From: Marinobacter persicus
Lineage (GTDB): Bacteria; Pseudomonadota; Gammaproteobacteria; Pseudomonadales; Oleiphilaceae
Length of the DNA: 64,000 nucleotides
NCBI RefSeq assembly: GCF_900114155.1
Contig: NZ_FOSC01000008.1
Coordinates: 1 to 64,000 of the forward strand
Direction of reading: 5' to 3'
Below, piece after piece: positions 53,977-62,462 of this stretch (position 1 is the first letter of the stretch; each line of letters begins with the position of its first letter). The notes below the pieces were generated by a model. It was not told where the DNA came from. It ran no database searches and saw nothing but the letters and a program-made list of their open reading frames with translations. The position numbers and the translations under genes were made by a program.

Positions 53977-54684
53977 ATGACCAGCAAACGCAAAACCTCC
54001 ATGGCCGACAGGGTGTACGAAGCCCTGAAAGACGACATCTTCGAATTTCGCCTGCTGCCGGGCGACAAATTCAGCGAAGGTGACGTGGGCACCCGCCTGG
54101 ACGCCTCCCGGACGCCCGTCCGGGAGGCCCTGTACCGGCTGCAGCGGGAGGGCTATGTGGAAGTGCTGTTCCGAAGCGGCTGGCGGGTGAAGCCCCTGGA
54201 TTTCGAGCAGATCGAAGACCTGTACGATCTGCGCATCACCCTGGAAAAAGCCGCCATTTACAAGATCTGCGAGCTGCCGGAAGAGCCGGCGGCTGTTCGC
54301 ACCCTGACGGCCATCTGGAATCCGGACCACCCCTCGGAACGGGCGGTCGGCAGCACCGTCCGGGCTCTGGATGAAAGCTTCCACTGCGACCTGGTGGCCG
54401 CCGCCGGCAACCGGGAGATGACCCGCATCCACCGGGAAATCAGCGACCGGCTGCGCATCATCCGCCGGCTCGATTTCACCCGCAACGACCGGGTGGACGC
54501 CACTTACCTGGAGCACGCCCGGATACTCGACGCCATCCGCCGGGGCGACGCCCGGACCGCCGCCGATGAACTGGCCCGCCACATCCGGGTCAGCCAGCAG
54601 GCGGTAAAAGAAATCACCATGGAACGCATTCGGGAAGCTGCCCGGGACAAAGCCGCGCAAAATACCCAACCTACAGCCACGTAA
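53977..54684 (+). CDS. GntR-family regulator with FCD domain
   Basis: A 235-aa regulator: winged helix (MADRVYEALKDDIFEFRLLP, ASRTPVREALYRLQREGYVE) and an all-helical FCD ligand domain with likely metal-binding Asp/His residues (DESFHCDLV, EHARILDAI, LARHIRVSQ). Its position right after the urea carboxylase gene and the GTATAC palindromes at 48014 and 48213 suggest it represses that operon, with the inducer in the urea/allophanate pathway. Confidence 0.85.
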   Translation: MTSKRKTSMADRVYEALKDDIFEFRLLPGDKFSEGDVGTRLDASRTPVREALYRLQREGYVEVLFRSGWRVKPLDFEQIEDLYDLRITLEKAAIYKICELPEEPAAVRTLTAIWNPDHPSERAVGSTVRALDESFHCDLVAAAGNREMTRIHREISDRLRIIRRLDFTRNDRVDATYLEHARILDAIRRGDARTAADELARHIRVSQQAVKEITMERIREAARDKAAQNTQPTAT

Positions 54685-54697
54685 GCGATCTCCTACA
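54680..54697. promoter_or_regulatory. GacA-type upstream activating sequence
   Basis: CGTAAG-CGATCT-CCTACA matches the GacA box TGTAAG-N6-CTTACA at 10 of 12 positions. It lies about 60 bp upstream of the start of the GGA-rich RNA, the usual distance for rsmX/Y/Z genes, and overlaps the GntR stop codon. Confidence 0.65.
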
Positions 54698-54752
54698 AAA
54701 CACGATGGCAATGTCTTCTGGCTAGCCAGATTACCTGTTGTACACTCAAAAG

Positions 54753-54944
54753 CGTCAGGGATGGCAAGCCGCACGGAATGCCGGCTCAGGGACGATAACT
54801 TCACAGAATGAAGTTGCCCGACGGATCAGGGCTACAGGGAAGAACACAGGGATGACACGCACGGGAACACGCGGTGCCTGAAGGATCAGGCCAGAGGGCG
54901 GTCACGGAATGGCGACACCACAAGGAACGTGGTTTTCTGTGTTT
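54753..54944 (+). ncRNA. Rsm/Csr-type regulatory RNA (CsrA/RsmA sponge)
   Basis: About 190 nt without a reading frame but with ten GGA motifs (54759, 54775, 54790, 54823, 54838, 54850, 54864, 54883, 54906, 54924). Several sit in hairpin loops: CCTGA-AGGA-TCAGG, ACCAC-AAGGAAC-GTGGT and CGC-ACGGGAACAC-GCG; another stem is AACTTC-ACAGAAT-GAAGTT. A -10-like TACACT (54741) precedes it and a T-rich end follows the last hairpin. This is the design of CsrB/RsmZ RNAs, which bind and titrate CsrA/RsmA. Ends are estimates. It fills 54685-55060. Confidence 0.75.
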
Positions 54945-55060
54945 CGACCTCTTCCTTTATCTTCTCCTGAAATCACACCTGCAGATGTTCTGCCCGCTTT
55001 CCGGCCACTTGGCCTCCTGGCTGAATCTCAACAAATGCATTTGTATTCAGGAGTTATCCC

Positions 55061-55333
55061 ATGAAAAAACAATCCATTCTGGCTACTCTGGTTCTGCTTT
55101 TCTCCCTGATCATGAGCCCCGCCTGGGCGGAAGAGCCTGCCGCCGTGAACATCAATACCGCAGACGTGTCCACACTGACCGCGCTCAATGGCATTGGTGA
55201 GGCAAAAGCCGAGGCCATCGTGACCTACCGGGAGGCCAACGGCCCGTTTGAAAGCGTAGAGCAACTTTCTGAAGTGAAGGGCATTGGCGCCCGCACGGTT
55301 GAGAAAAACGCCGAGCGCATGGCCGTTAAATAA
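55061..55333 (+). CDS. ComEA-like helix-hairpin-helix protein
   Basis: The 90-aa product has a signal peptide (residues 1-23, AWA-E) and the ComEA DNA-binding module: NINTADVSTLTALNGIGEAK, then FESVEQLSEVKGIGARTVEK, two helix-hairpin-helix motifs. It binds incoming DNA in the periplasm in competent bacteria. CAGGAG precedes the ATG. It follows the Rsm-like RNA. Confidence 0.88.
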   Translation: MKKQSILATLVLLFSLIMSPAWAEEPAAVNINTADVSTLTALNGIGEAKAEAIVTYREANGPFESVEQLSEVKGIGARTVEKNAERMAVK

Positions 55334-55445
55334 CGGCTGCATTCCCCGGGGCGTGCCGCGCCCCGTTCTTACCCCTATAGCACCTTGCACCGCCTACTGT
55401 TAATCTTGCCCATTCGCTTAATTCATTAGCATGCTGGCAAATTGA

Positions 55446-56390
55446 ATGATTCAAGGCGCTCTACTTATTGCCCTGGCAGCGTTGCTGTGGGCCACCACTG
55501 GCATTGTTGCCAAGTTTCTCTTTACCGGTTCAGACCTGCAGGCCATTACCCTGGCACTGTTGCGTTTGCTGGTGGCCCTGCCCTTTTTCTGGCTGCTGAT
55601 GCGCCGGGAGCAAAAGCAGCTGCAAGATGCCAACCCCGGCCAACTCGTCCCGGGCAGCTCCCTGCGAACACTGACCTTCAAAACCCTGCTGCCACTGGCG
55701 GCCATGGGACTGTTTCAGGCGTTTTATCAGGGCAGTTACCTGTTGGCGGTGGATTTGACCGGTGCCGGTATCGCGACATTGATTTCACTGTGCCTGCCAC
55801 CCGTGCTGGTGGCCATTCTCGCGGCGCCTTTGCTGGGCGAAAAACCCGGCTTACTGACGGTCTTGTCGGCCATTGCCGCCATCCTCGGCACCAGCATGCT
55901 GGTGATCAGCGACATGGAAACCGCCGGCTCATTCCGGGTTGCAGGCATATTGATGGCGTTACTGGCGGCGGCGGTTTACACCGGTTTCACGCTTACCAGC
56001 CGGCATAACTCGGCGGGCATGCCCGTATTCACCACCGCGTTTATCTGCTTCTTTACCGCGGCACTGATCCTTTTACCGGTTGTGGCTCTGAGCGGTGGTT
56101 TTGACGGCCTGGCCACACTGCAGGCCCGGCACTGGCTTATGGTGGTTTATATCGGGGTGGTGCCCACATGCCTGGGCTACCTGTTGTTCTTCAAGGGCAT
56201 GCAGAACACACCCGCCACGCTGTCGAGCATTATTGTCACACTCGAACCCTTGTTCGTGGCTCTGCTGGCCTGGATCATTCTGGGCGAGGTGTTGGGGCCA
56301 ACGGGCATTCTGGGTGCGGTGATTCTGACCGTCGCGGTGATTATCGCCTCCCGTTATGGCAAAACGCCCGGCACCAGCGAGGAAGGCTGA
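55446..56390 (+). CDS. EamA/DMT-family transporter
   Basis: The 314-aa product has ten membrane helices in two EamA repeats (ALLWATTGIVAKFLFTG and AAAVYTGFTLTSRHNSAGMP). These carriers export or import amino acids and other metabolites; the substrate is unknown. It starts at ATG 55446 with no strong ribosome site. Confidence 0.85.
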   Translation: MIQGALLIALAALLWATTGIVAKFLFTGSDLQAITLALLRLLVALPFFWLLMRREQKQLQDANPGQLVPGSSLRTLTFKTLLPLAAMGLFQAFYQGSYLLAVDLTGAGIATLISLCLPPVLVAILAAPLLGEKPGLLTVLSAIAAILGTSMLVISDMETAGSFRVAGILMALLAAAVYTGFTLTSRHNSAGMPVFTTAFICFFTAALILLPVVALSGGFDGLATLQARHWLMVVYIGVVPTCLGYLLFFKGMQNTPATLSSIIVTLEPLFVALLAWIILGEVLGPTGILGAVILTVAVIIASRYGKTPGTSEEG

Positions 56391-56432
56391 TACCGGGCGT
56401 TGTCTGCTGGCTGATCCTGCAAGAGATCTGGA

Positions 56433-56981
56433 TCAGCTGTCCTTGCGCTGTTTCTCCAGCATGTTGGGCTGCAGGATTTCGATCCAGTAACCGTCCGGGT
56501 CCTTGATGAAGGCCAGACCTTTCATCTTGCCGTCGTCCGGCTTTTTCACGAAATCCACACTCAGCTCTTCAAAACGCTCACAAGCGGCATAGACGTCCGG
56601 CACGGCAATGCCAATGTGGCCGAACCCCTGGGGTTCATCATTGCCATTGTGGTAGCTGAAGTCCGGATCTTTTTCCGTGCCCCAGTTGTGGGTCAGTTCC
56701 AGCATGGCCTCACGGCCGAAAATATAGGTGGTGCGGTGGGCGTCGTCCGAGGGGACGGTTTGCGCCTGTCGGTCATCCAGATAACCCAGAAAGTACAAGG
56801 TAAACTTCATTTCCGGGAAATCCAGTTTGCGAATCAAACGCATACCCAGCACCCGCGTGTAGAAATCCATGGAGCGCTCCGGCTCCTTGATACGCATCAT
56901 GGTCTGGTTGAATACGTATCCTTCGGTTTCCGGCACAGGATCTTCGTATAAACCCGGTGCCTGTTCAAAATGCTTGGGCAT
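56433..56981 (-). CDS. gloA: Lactoylglutathione lyase (glyoxalase I), long form
   Basis: The 182-aa product joins methylglyoxal and glutathione into lactoylglutathione. It has [33 protein letters not shown] and [13 protein letters not shown], with a C-terminal YWIEILQP holding the metal-binding Glu. The length and the loop around [14 protein letters not shown] match the zinc-dependent eukaryote/Pseudomonas-type enzyme, not the short Ni-dependent E. coli form. Confidence 0.92.
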   Translation of the reverse strand: MPKHFEQAPGLYEDPVPETEGYVFNQTMMRIKEPERSMDFYTRVLGMRLIRKLDFPEMKFTLYFLGYLDDRQAQTVPSDDAHRTTYIFGREAMLELTHNWGTEKDPDFSYHNGNDEPQGFGHIGIAVPDVYAACERFEELSVDFVKKPDDGKMKGLAFIKDPDGYWIEILQPNMLEKQRKDS

Positions 56982-57121
56982 GTCGATTTACCTTGTTGTT
57001 CGAGGATTCGGCTACTATTTGTGCGCGTCCTGGCAAAAAATTTCAAGCCCGTAACGCTCCGGAAGGTTCAACCCCCCGACCGCAGCGGGTAAACTGCCGG
57101 CCCTTGAGAAACGGAGCCCCC

Positions 57122-58177
57122 ATGGCAGACGAGACCGAAGATACCTACCGAAAACAGGCCTCTACCGGACGCCTGATTGTTTTCGGTGTGCTGTTTCTTT
57201 TACTGACCGGCGCCGGGTTTTGGGCCGTCTACGATCGTTTTGCCGACCGCAGTTTCGAACTCGACACCCAGCTGCTGAGCCCCGGCGTGCTGATGTCCGT
57301 GCTCGCCCTTCTGGCGGTTTATTATGTCTCCGATGGCCTCCGGCTGCATTTCACGCTCAGGGCCCTGGGCCACCGGTTACCCCTGCCCAAGGTCTTCAAA
57401 CTGGTTTTCATCAACCTGTTTTTCTCCAACATCACCCCCATGGCCACCGGTGGCGGCTTTGCCCAGATCTGGTACCTCACGCGCAATGGCGTCCCCGTGG
57501 CCCGCGCTACTGCCGCCACCACCATCCGCACGGTACTGGCGGTTATTTTCATTTTTTCTCTGACGCCGATTTTCCTGCTCACTCTGCGGGCGCTGGACGG
57601 TGAACTCTGGTCTTCCAGCATTGCCAGTGCCCTGGCGGTGTTTGTCACCCTGTATCTGGGCTTTTTCCTGACACTGCTGTTCAAGACTCGCTGGCTGATT
57701 GCGCCCCTGAGTGGTCTGGTTGCCGGCATCCGCCGGTTCCACCTGATCAACGCCTGCCGGCATGACCTCTGGCAGTTCAAGTTGCGCCGGGAAATGCTGC
57801 GCTTCTCCGAAAGCTTCACCGATTACCTGAAGGGCGAACGCCGGTTTGTAATGTTGTCCGTGTTCTTCACCGCCCTGTTCCTGCTCAGCCTGTTCAGCTT
57901 CCCGGCGCTGCTGATTCACGGCCTGGGTTATGAGGTGAATTACCTGGTGACCCTGGGGCTGCTGGTGGTCACCACCTTTATCATGTACTTCTCCCCGACA
58001 CCCGGCGCCTCGGGCATTTCGGAGGGTGTGTTCGGGAGTTTTTTCCGTGACATACTGACCGGTAACCACCTGGTACTGGTCACCATTGCCTGGCGTTTTA
58101 TCACCATTTATCTGGGCATGTTGGCCGGGCTGCTGGTTATGCAGCGCGAACTGATCAAAAGCCACCAGGATTCGTGA
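57122..58177 (+). CDS. UPF0104/flippase-like integral membrane protein (LPG_synthase_TM)
   Basis: The 351-aa product has about eight membrane helices with NLFFSNITPMATGGGFAQIW and YFSPTPGASGISEGVFGSFF, motifs of the AglD/YbhN-type family, which is related to MprF flippases. It probably moves or assembles a glycolipid. ATG 57122 is the likely start; the upstream frame is non-coding. Its stop overlaps the next gene by 4 bp (ATGA), so the pair is coupled. Confidence 0.82.
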   Translation: MADETEDTYRKQASTGRLIVFGVLFLLLTGAGFWAVYDRFADRSFELDTQLLSPGVLMSVLALLAVYYVSDGLRLHFTLRALGHRLPLPKVFKLVFINLFFSNITPMATGGGFAQIWYLTRNGVPVARATAATTIRTVLAVIFIFSLTPIFLLTLRALDGELWSSSIASALAVFVTLYLGFFLTLLFKTRWLIAPLSGLVAGIRRFHLINACRHDLWQFKLRREMLRFSESFTDYLKGERRFVMLSVFFTALFLLSLFSFPALLIHGLGYEVNYLVTLGLLVVTTFIMYFSPTPGASGISEGVFGSFFRDILTGNHLVLVTIAWRFITIYLGMLAGLLVMQRELIKSHQDS

Positions 58178-60432
58178 TGATCAGAAACAAGCCTCTGAAA
58201 CTGCTGTTCTATCTCTGCCTGCTGATCACCGCTTTTCTGGTGGGCTACAAGCTGTACCTGAATTTCGTCATGGAGGATTTCGAGGCGCTGCATACCCGGC
58301 AGGTCGAGCGCATTCATGACAACACACCGCCGGGCGACGCTATTCGCTTCGCGGTGGTGGGTAACATCAACAATTCGGTGGGCATTTTCGAGCGCCGTAT
58401 TATTCCGGAACTGAACAGTGCCGGCCTGGATTTTCTGGTCTCGGCCGGCAATGCGGTGAGTGGCGGCGGCGAGGACAAGTACCGGGCGCTTTATGGCACC
58501 CTGCAACAACTGGAACTGCCTTACCTTCTGACTTTCGGGCCTCACGAATACGAGGACTTCGGCAGCTTTCGCTTCTACGATCATTTCGGCCCTCATTTCT
58601 ACAGCGTGCGTACCGGCAATGCCCGGCTGATTTTTCTCGACAGCACGGGCAAAACGCCCTGGCAGTGGCAGATACGCTGGTTGAAGGACTCCCTCAGCCA
58701 GGACACCAGTAACGCCCGCATCCTGTTTATCGGCCACCCTCCGGTAAAACCGTCCAGCCAGGCCCTGTTCGCCGACGAAGAAGACTATCTGCAACCCGAG
58801 GCCTTTCGCGATGCTTTGATGGAAGTGATCAAAAGCCGTGACATTGACCTGGTGTTCTCCGCCAACCAGGCCCTGTACGACCAGCAAACCGTGGGTGATA
58901 CGGATTTCATTACCACCGGCGGTGCGGGTGGCCTGGTGCTGAACACGGAAACCAGCTTCTACCATTACGTGGATGTGCAGGTAACGCCGGACGGCGACAT
59001 CCAGCATGCCATGCAGCGCCTGGACGTGGGACAACACCCGGTTCTGAAACAGCTGGAAGCGTTGTGGTTCTTTGTTTACTCGCTGTTTTACACCGGTTTC
59101 GTCAACTTCATTCTGATTCTCACGGTGTTTTTGGCCATCACCATCAAGCTTTACCAGCTGATTTTTGTCGGCAAGAACTACTACCCGGATTACGACCTGG
59201 ACCCCACGCCCTGGCTGGAAAAGCCCTTGCGGGTGGCCATGTTCACCAACAACTATCTTCCCTTTATCGGCGGCGTGCCTATTTCCATTGAACGGCTGCG
59301 CCGGGGGCTGGAAAGCCTGAAAGATACCGTGTTGGTGGTTGCCCCCCGCTACAAGGACCAGCCGGAGCAGGAGGCCAATGTGTTGCGGGTACCCTCACTG
59401 GTGGCCATGGGCTCGAACCGGGAATTCCGGGTGGCCAACATTTTTCTGGGGCGGGTTCGCAAGCGGGTTCGCTGCTTCCGGCCAGACATTGTGCACCTGC
59501 ACCACCCGTTCTGGCTCGGCAGCCTGGGGCTTTTCATTGCCCGGTGTCTGAAAATTCCCGCCGTGTACACCTACCACACCCGGCTGGAGCACTACGCCCA
59601 TTTCGTGCCGCTGCCGGGCATGCTGTTCCGTAACCTGATTTCCCATGCGCTGATCAAGCACTTCGCCAACCGCTGCGATGGCGTGATTGTGCCCACCTAT
59701 TCCACCGAGGAATATCTGCGCATGATCGGGGTCACCACCCCCACCTTCGTGCAGCCCACCGGCATTGAATACGAGCGCTTCCAGGCGGTGCAGCCGGCCG
59801 AGGTCGAAAAACTGCGCCAGCAACTGGGCCTGACCAATGAGAAGGTGTTTGTCAGTGTGTCCAGGCTGTCGAACGAGAAAAACATCGATTTCATGATCGA
59901 AGCCATCGACAAACTGCGCCGGGAAACCGATGTGCCCTTCCGTTTTCTGATGATTGGCGATGGCCACCAGCGTGACCGTTTGCAGGGCAAAATCGAAGCG
60001 CTGGAGCTGACCGACCATTTCCAGCTGGTCGGGCCGGTGAAACCGGAGGACATGGCCCTCTGGTACAACCTGGGCGATGCCTTCCTGTTTGCCTCGAAAT
60101 CCGAAACCCAGGGCATGGTGATCCTGGAAGCCATGTCGGCCGGGCTGCCGGTGGTGGCCGTGCGTTCCAGTGGCATTGAGGATGTGGTTCGCGATGGCTA
60201 TAACGGCTTCAAGACTCCGGAGAACCAGAGCCAGTGGCTGGCCCGCGCCCGGCAGCTGCTGGAAAACGACAGTCTGCGCCATCAGCTCTCCGACAAGGCG
60301 CGGGATTTCGCGGCGGATTATTCGGTGGAACAATTTGCCCGGGATGTTCGCACCATTTATGCCACCACTTTGGCCGCCCATGAGAAACGCAGGCAGGCCG
60401 AGCGGCTGTCTTGGCTGGGCACTAAAGGTTAA
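58174..60432 (+). CDS. Fusion of degenerate metallophosphoesterase and GT4 glycosyltransferase
   Basis: A 752-aa membrane protein. Residues 10-30 form an anchor; 55-290 have a calcineurin-like layout but with the metal ligands changed (VVGN, SAGN and GPHE stand where GD, GD and GNHE are expected; GHPP is kept). Helices follow at about 300-330. Residues 345-745 form a GT4 glycosyltransferase (MFTNNYLPFIGGVPISIERL, HLHHPFWLGSLG, VSRLSNEKNIDFMIE, SKSETQGMVILEAMSAGLPV). It probably adds a sugar to a lipid that the upstream flippase-like protein handles. Confidence 0.8.
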   Translation: MMIRNKPLKLLFYLCLLITAFLVGYKLYLNFVMEDFEALHTRQVERIHDNTPPGDAIRFAVVGNINNSVGIFERRIIPELNSAGLDFLVSAGNAVSGGGEDKYRALYGTLQQLELPYLLTFGPHEYEDFGSFRFYDHFGPHFYSVRTGNARLIFLDSTGKTPWQWQIRWLKDSLSQDTSNARILFIGHPPVKPSSQALFADEEDYLQPEAFRDALMEVIKSRDIDLVFSANQALYDQQTVGDTDFITTGGAGGLVLNTETSFYHYVDVQVTPDGDIQHAMQRLDVGQHPVLKQLEALWFFVYSLFYTGFVNFILILTVFLAITIKLYQLIFVGKNYYPDYDLDPTPWLEKPLRVAMFTNNYLPFIGGVPISIERLRRGLESLKDTVLVVAPRYKDQPEQEANVLRVPSLVAMGSNREFRVANIFLGRVRKRVRCFRPDIVHLHHPFWLGSLGLFIARCLKIPAVYTYHTRLEHYAHFVPLPGMLFRNLISHALIKHFANRCDGVIVPTYSTEEYLRMIGVTTPTFVQPTGIEYERFQAVQPAEVEKLRQQLGLTNEKVFVSVSRLSNEKNIDFMIEAIDKLRRETDVPFRFLMIGDGHQRDRLQGKIEALELTDHFQLVGPVKPEDMALWYNLGDAFLFASKSETQGMVILEAMSAGLPVVAVRSSGIEDVVRDGYNGFKTPENQSQWLARARQLLENDSLRHQLSDKARDFAADYSVEQFARDVRTIYATTLAAHEKRRQAERLSWLGTKG

Positions 60433-60506
60433 TCGTTTTACACTGAAGTCACGTAAGATAACCAGACGACAAGGTTTGGGTGTGCTTTCCAAAAACCGCT
60501 ACAAGC

Positions 60507-60590
60507 ACCCGCAAGCGGGTCCGGCCAGCAATCATAGATTGCTGTCGCTAAGCGGCACGGGAAGCTTCGCTTCTAAAACGTTTGCTTAGC
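60507..60590. other. Run of three hairpins in a gene-free gap
   Basis: Within 60433-60696 there are consecutive perfect stems: ACCCGC-AA-GCGGGT (60507-60520), AGCAATC-ATA-GATTGCT (60527-60543), and GCTAAGC (60547) with GCTTAGC (60584) enclosing GAAGC-TTC-GCTTC. They could form a terminator or small RNA after the glycosyltransferase gene. I found no match to a known class. Confidence 0.4.
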
Positions 60591-60696
60591 CCATGTGCGC
60601 TTATTTCAGGCCATCCATGGCCTTCAAAATTTTTGGAAAGCGTACCCACACCTCCCCTGATCCTGATTATGCCGCTTATGTGATTTGGAGAACTCT

Positions 60697-61644
60697 GTGA
60701 CCGGTATCCCTGTAGGCATCAGCACCTGTTTGCTGGGCAAGGAAGTTCGCCACGATGGTGGCCACAAGCACTCACGCTATTGCACGCAAGTGCTGGCGAA
60801 ACACTTTGATTTTCGACCAATCTGCCCGGAACTGGAGGCTGGTCTGGGCGTGCCCCGGCCAACCATTCACCTGCGCAAGTATCCTGAAGGCATGCGCCTG
60901 ATCCAAACCAGCGGTAACGCCGACCATACCGATGAAATACGCGGGTTTATTGACGAGGTGCTGCCAACGCTGGGCAATCTGCGCGGTTACATCCTGATGA
61001 AGAAATCGCCCACCTGTGGCATGGAGCGGGTGAAGGTGTACACGGAAAAGGGCAATCACATCGACAGTTCCGGCGTGGGTCTGTTTGCCGAGGCGTTGAT
61101 GGAAGCTTATCCGCTAATGCCGGTGGAGGAAGAAGGCCGGCTGAATGACAGCATGCTGCGGGAGAATTTTATCGAGCGGGTGTTTGCCTATGACGACTGG
61201 CTGCAGAACGTCGCGGGTGAGAATCTGAGCAAGCAGGCGCTGATTGAATTCCACACCCGGCACAAGTTCACGCTGATGGCCCACTCGGAGAGGATTTACC
61301 GCCAGCTCGGGCCGCTGCTGGCGGATCTGAAATCGGAGCCGCTGGAGCAGATCGCCGACCGTTATATTCACCTGTTCATGGAAGCCATGAGCCAGCGGGT
61401 GAGCCGGGGCTCGCATGTAAACGCCATGCAGCATCTTCTGGGTTATCTGAAGGACAACATGTCTTCGGAGGAAAAATCGGTTCTGCTCGAGCAGATTGAA
61501 GCCTATCGCCGGGAGGAGGTGCCGTTGGTAGTGCCGATGACGCTGCTGCGTCTGGCCCAGCGTAAGGAGCCGGCGGATTACCTGACCAGCCAGAAATACC
61601 TGACGCCCTACCCGGATGAGCTGGGGCTTCGTAACAACGTTTAA
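60697..61644 (+). CDS. DUF523/DUF1722 fusion protein (YbgA-like)
   Basis: The 315-aa product has an N-terminal DUF523 domain (IPVGISTCLLGKEVRHDGGH, LMKKSPTCGMERVKVY) with conserved cysteines and a C-terminal DUF1722 domain (FHTRHKFTLMAHSERIYRQL, VNAMQHLLGYLKDNMSS). E. coli YbgA corresponds to the second half. Function unknown; DUF523 cysteines suggest metal or cluster binding. GTG 60697 follows GGAG after six bases and is preferred to TTG 60685. Confidence 0.85.
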   Translation: MTGIPVGISTCLLGKEVRHDGGHKHSRYCTQVLAKHFDFRPICPELEAGLGVPRPTIHLRKYPEGMRLIQTSGNADHTDEIRGFIDEVLPTLGNLRGYILMKKSPTCGMERVKVYTEKGNHIDSSGVGLFAEALMEAYPLMPVEEEGRLNDSMLRENFIERVFAYDDWLQNVAGENLSKQALIEFHTRHKFTLMAHSERIYRQLGPLLADLKSEPLEQIADRYIHLFMEAMSQRVSRGSHVNAMQHLLGYLKDNMSSEEKSVLLEQIEAYRREEVPLVVPMTLLRLAQRKEPADYLTSQKYLTPYPDELGLRNNV

Positions 61645-61664
61645 CGGATCAATCACCGAACAGC

Positions 61665-61692
61665 AAAAAGGGCAGCGAGGCTGCCCTTTTTT
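61665..61692. terminator. Bidirectional rho-independent terminator
   Basis: AAAAAGGGCAGC-GAG-GCTGCCCTTTTTT: a GC stem with A/T tails on both sides, between convergent genes ending at 61644 and 61710. Confidence 0.93.
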
Positions 61693-61709
61693 GGTAAACA
61701 CGCTAGGCT

Positions 61710-62438
61710 TCAAAAACCGTACAATAGCGACAAGCTGGTTTCCGTGTCGGTGCTGTCGATGCCTTCCGGCGCATCCGACACATGCTTGACCCGGAATGCG
61801 GCTTTCATCGACAGATTGCCCACAATGTTGCTCTGCAGCGAGGTTTCCGATTCGGAGATGGTGTTGTTCTCGTCCAGTCCGGTCTCGGTGCTCAACTTCT
61901 GACGGAACAGGGCGTTATCGGACAACGCATAATCAAACCGCGCGGCCAGCCGGGCGATGGCTTCGTCTTCGGTGTCGTCACCCCCTGCGTTGACCTGCTG
62001 CAACTTGTTGTAGCGATAACCGACACCTGCCGACAGATCCAGGAACGACCGCTCACCACTCTGCCAGACCCGATTGCCGTAACCGGTGGTGGCACTCGAT
62101 TCAAAGTCATAACCGGAAAAGCGATCATCCTCCCAGGCGCCGCGTACAAACCAGTACTGGCGATCATCGAATTTATAATCGGCTTCCAGGGCCGCCTGGT
62201 ATTCCTCGGTCGTGGTTTCGTCATCCGCTTCGGTATAACGGGTACTGAAGTTCCCGCTATTACGCCAGCGAGCGGTTTCCTGGGCCAGCGCCAGGCGGCC
62301 GTTCACCTTGGTTTCCTCGGTGTTGCCGGACGTCATCAACACACCCAGTTCTGCTTCGCCAGTCAGGTTGTTGTCTTCCGCCTGTGCCAGAGGGGTCAGC
62401 GCCAGGCAGGCAACGGCCAGTGAGGTCTGAATCCGCAT
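61710..62438 (-). CDS. DUF481 outer-membrane beta-barrel protein (YdiY-like)
   Basis: The 242-aa product has a signal peptide (residues 1-20, AQA-E) and a repeating amphipathic strand pattern (GEAELGVLMTSGNTEETKVN, LDLSAGVGYRYNKLQ) ending in Phe (SLLYGF), the outer-membrane insertion signal. DUF481 proteins are salt- or acid-linked in E. coli (YdiY), but the role is unknown. GGAG precedes the ATG. Confidence 0.88.
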   Translation of the reverse strand: MRIQTSLAVACLALTPLAQAEDNNLTGEAELGVLMTSGNTEETKVNGRLALAQETARWRNSGNFSTRYTEADDETTTEEYQAALEADYKFDDRQYWFVRGAWEDDRFSGYDFESSATTGYGNRVWQSGERSFLDLSAGVGYRYNKLQQVNAGGDDTEDEAIARLAARFDYALSDNALFRQKLSTETGLDENNTISESETSLQSNIVGNLSMKAAFRVKHVSDAPEGIDSTDTETSLSLLYGF

Positions 62439-62462
62439 CGGTTCTCCTTTCGTTTTCAGGGA

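Noticed and set aside
54874..55200. 108-aa frame overlapping the Rsm-like RNA and comEA
   Set aside because: It begins inside the structured RNA, runs through comEA out of frame and has no domain.
60547..60590. Integron attC-like site
   Set aside because: The GCTAAGC/GCTTAGC stem lacks the GTTRRRY/RYYYAAC core sites, and there is no integrase or cassette array.
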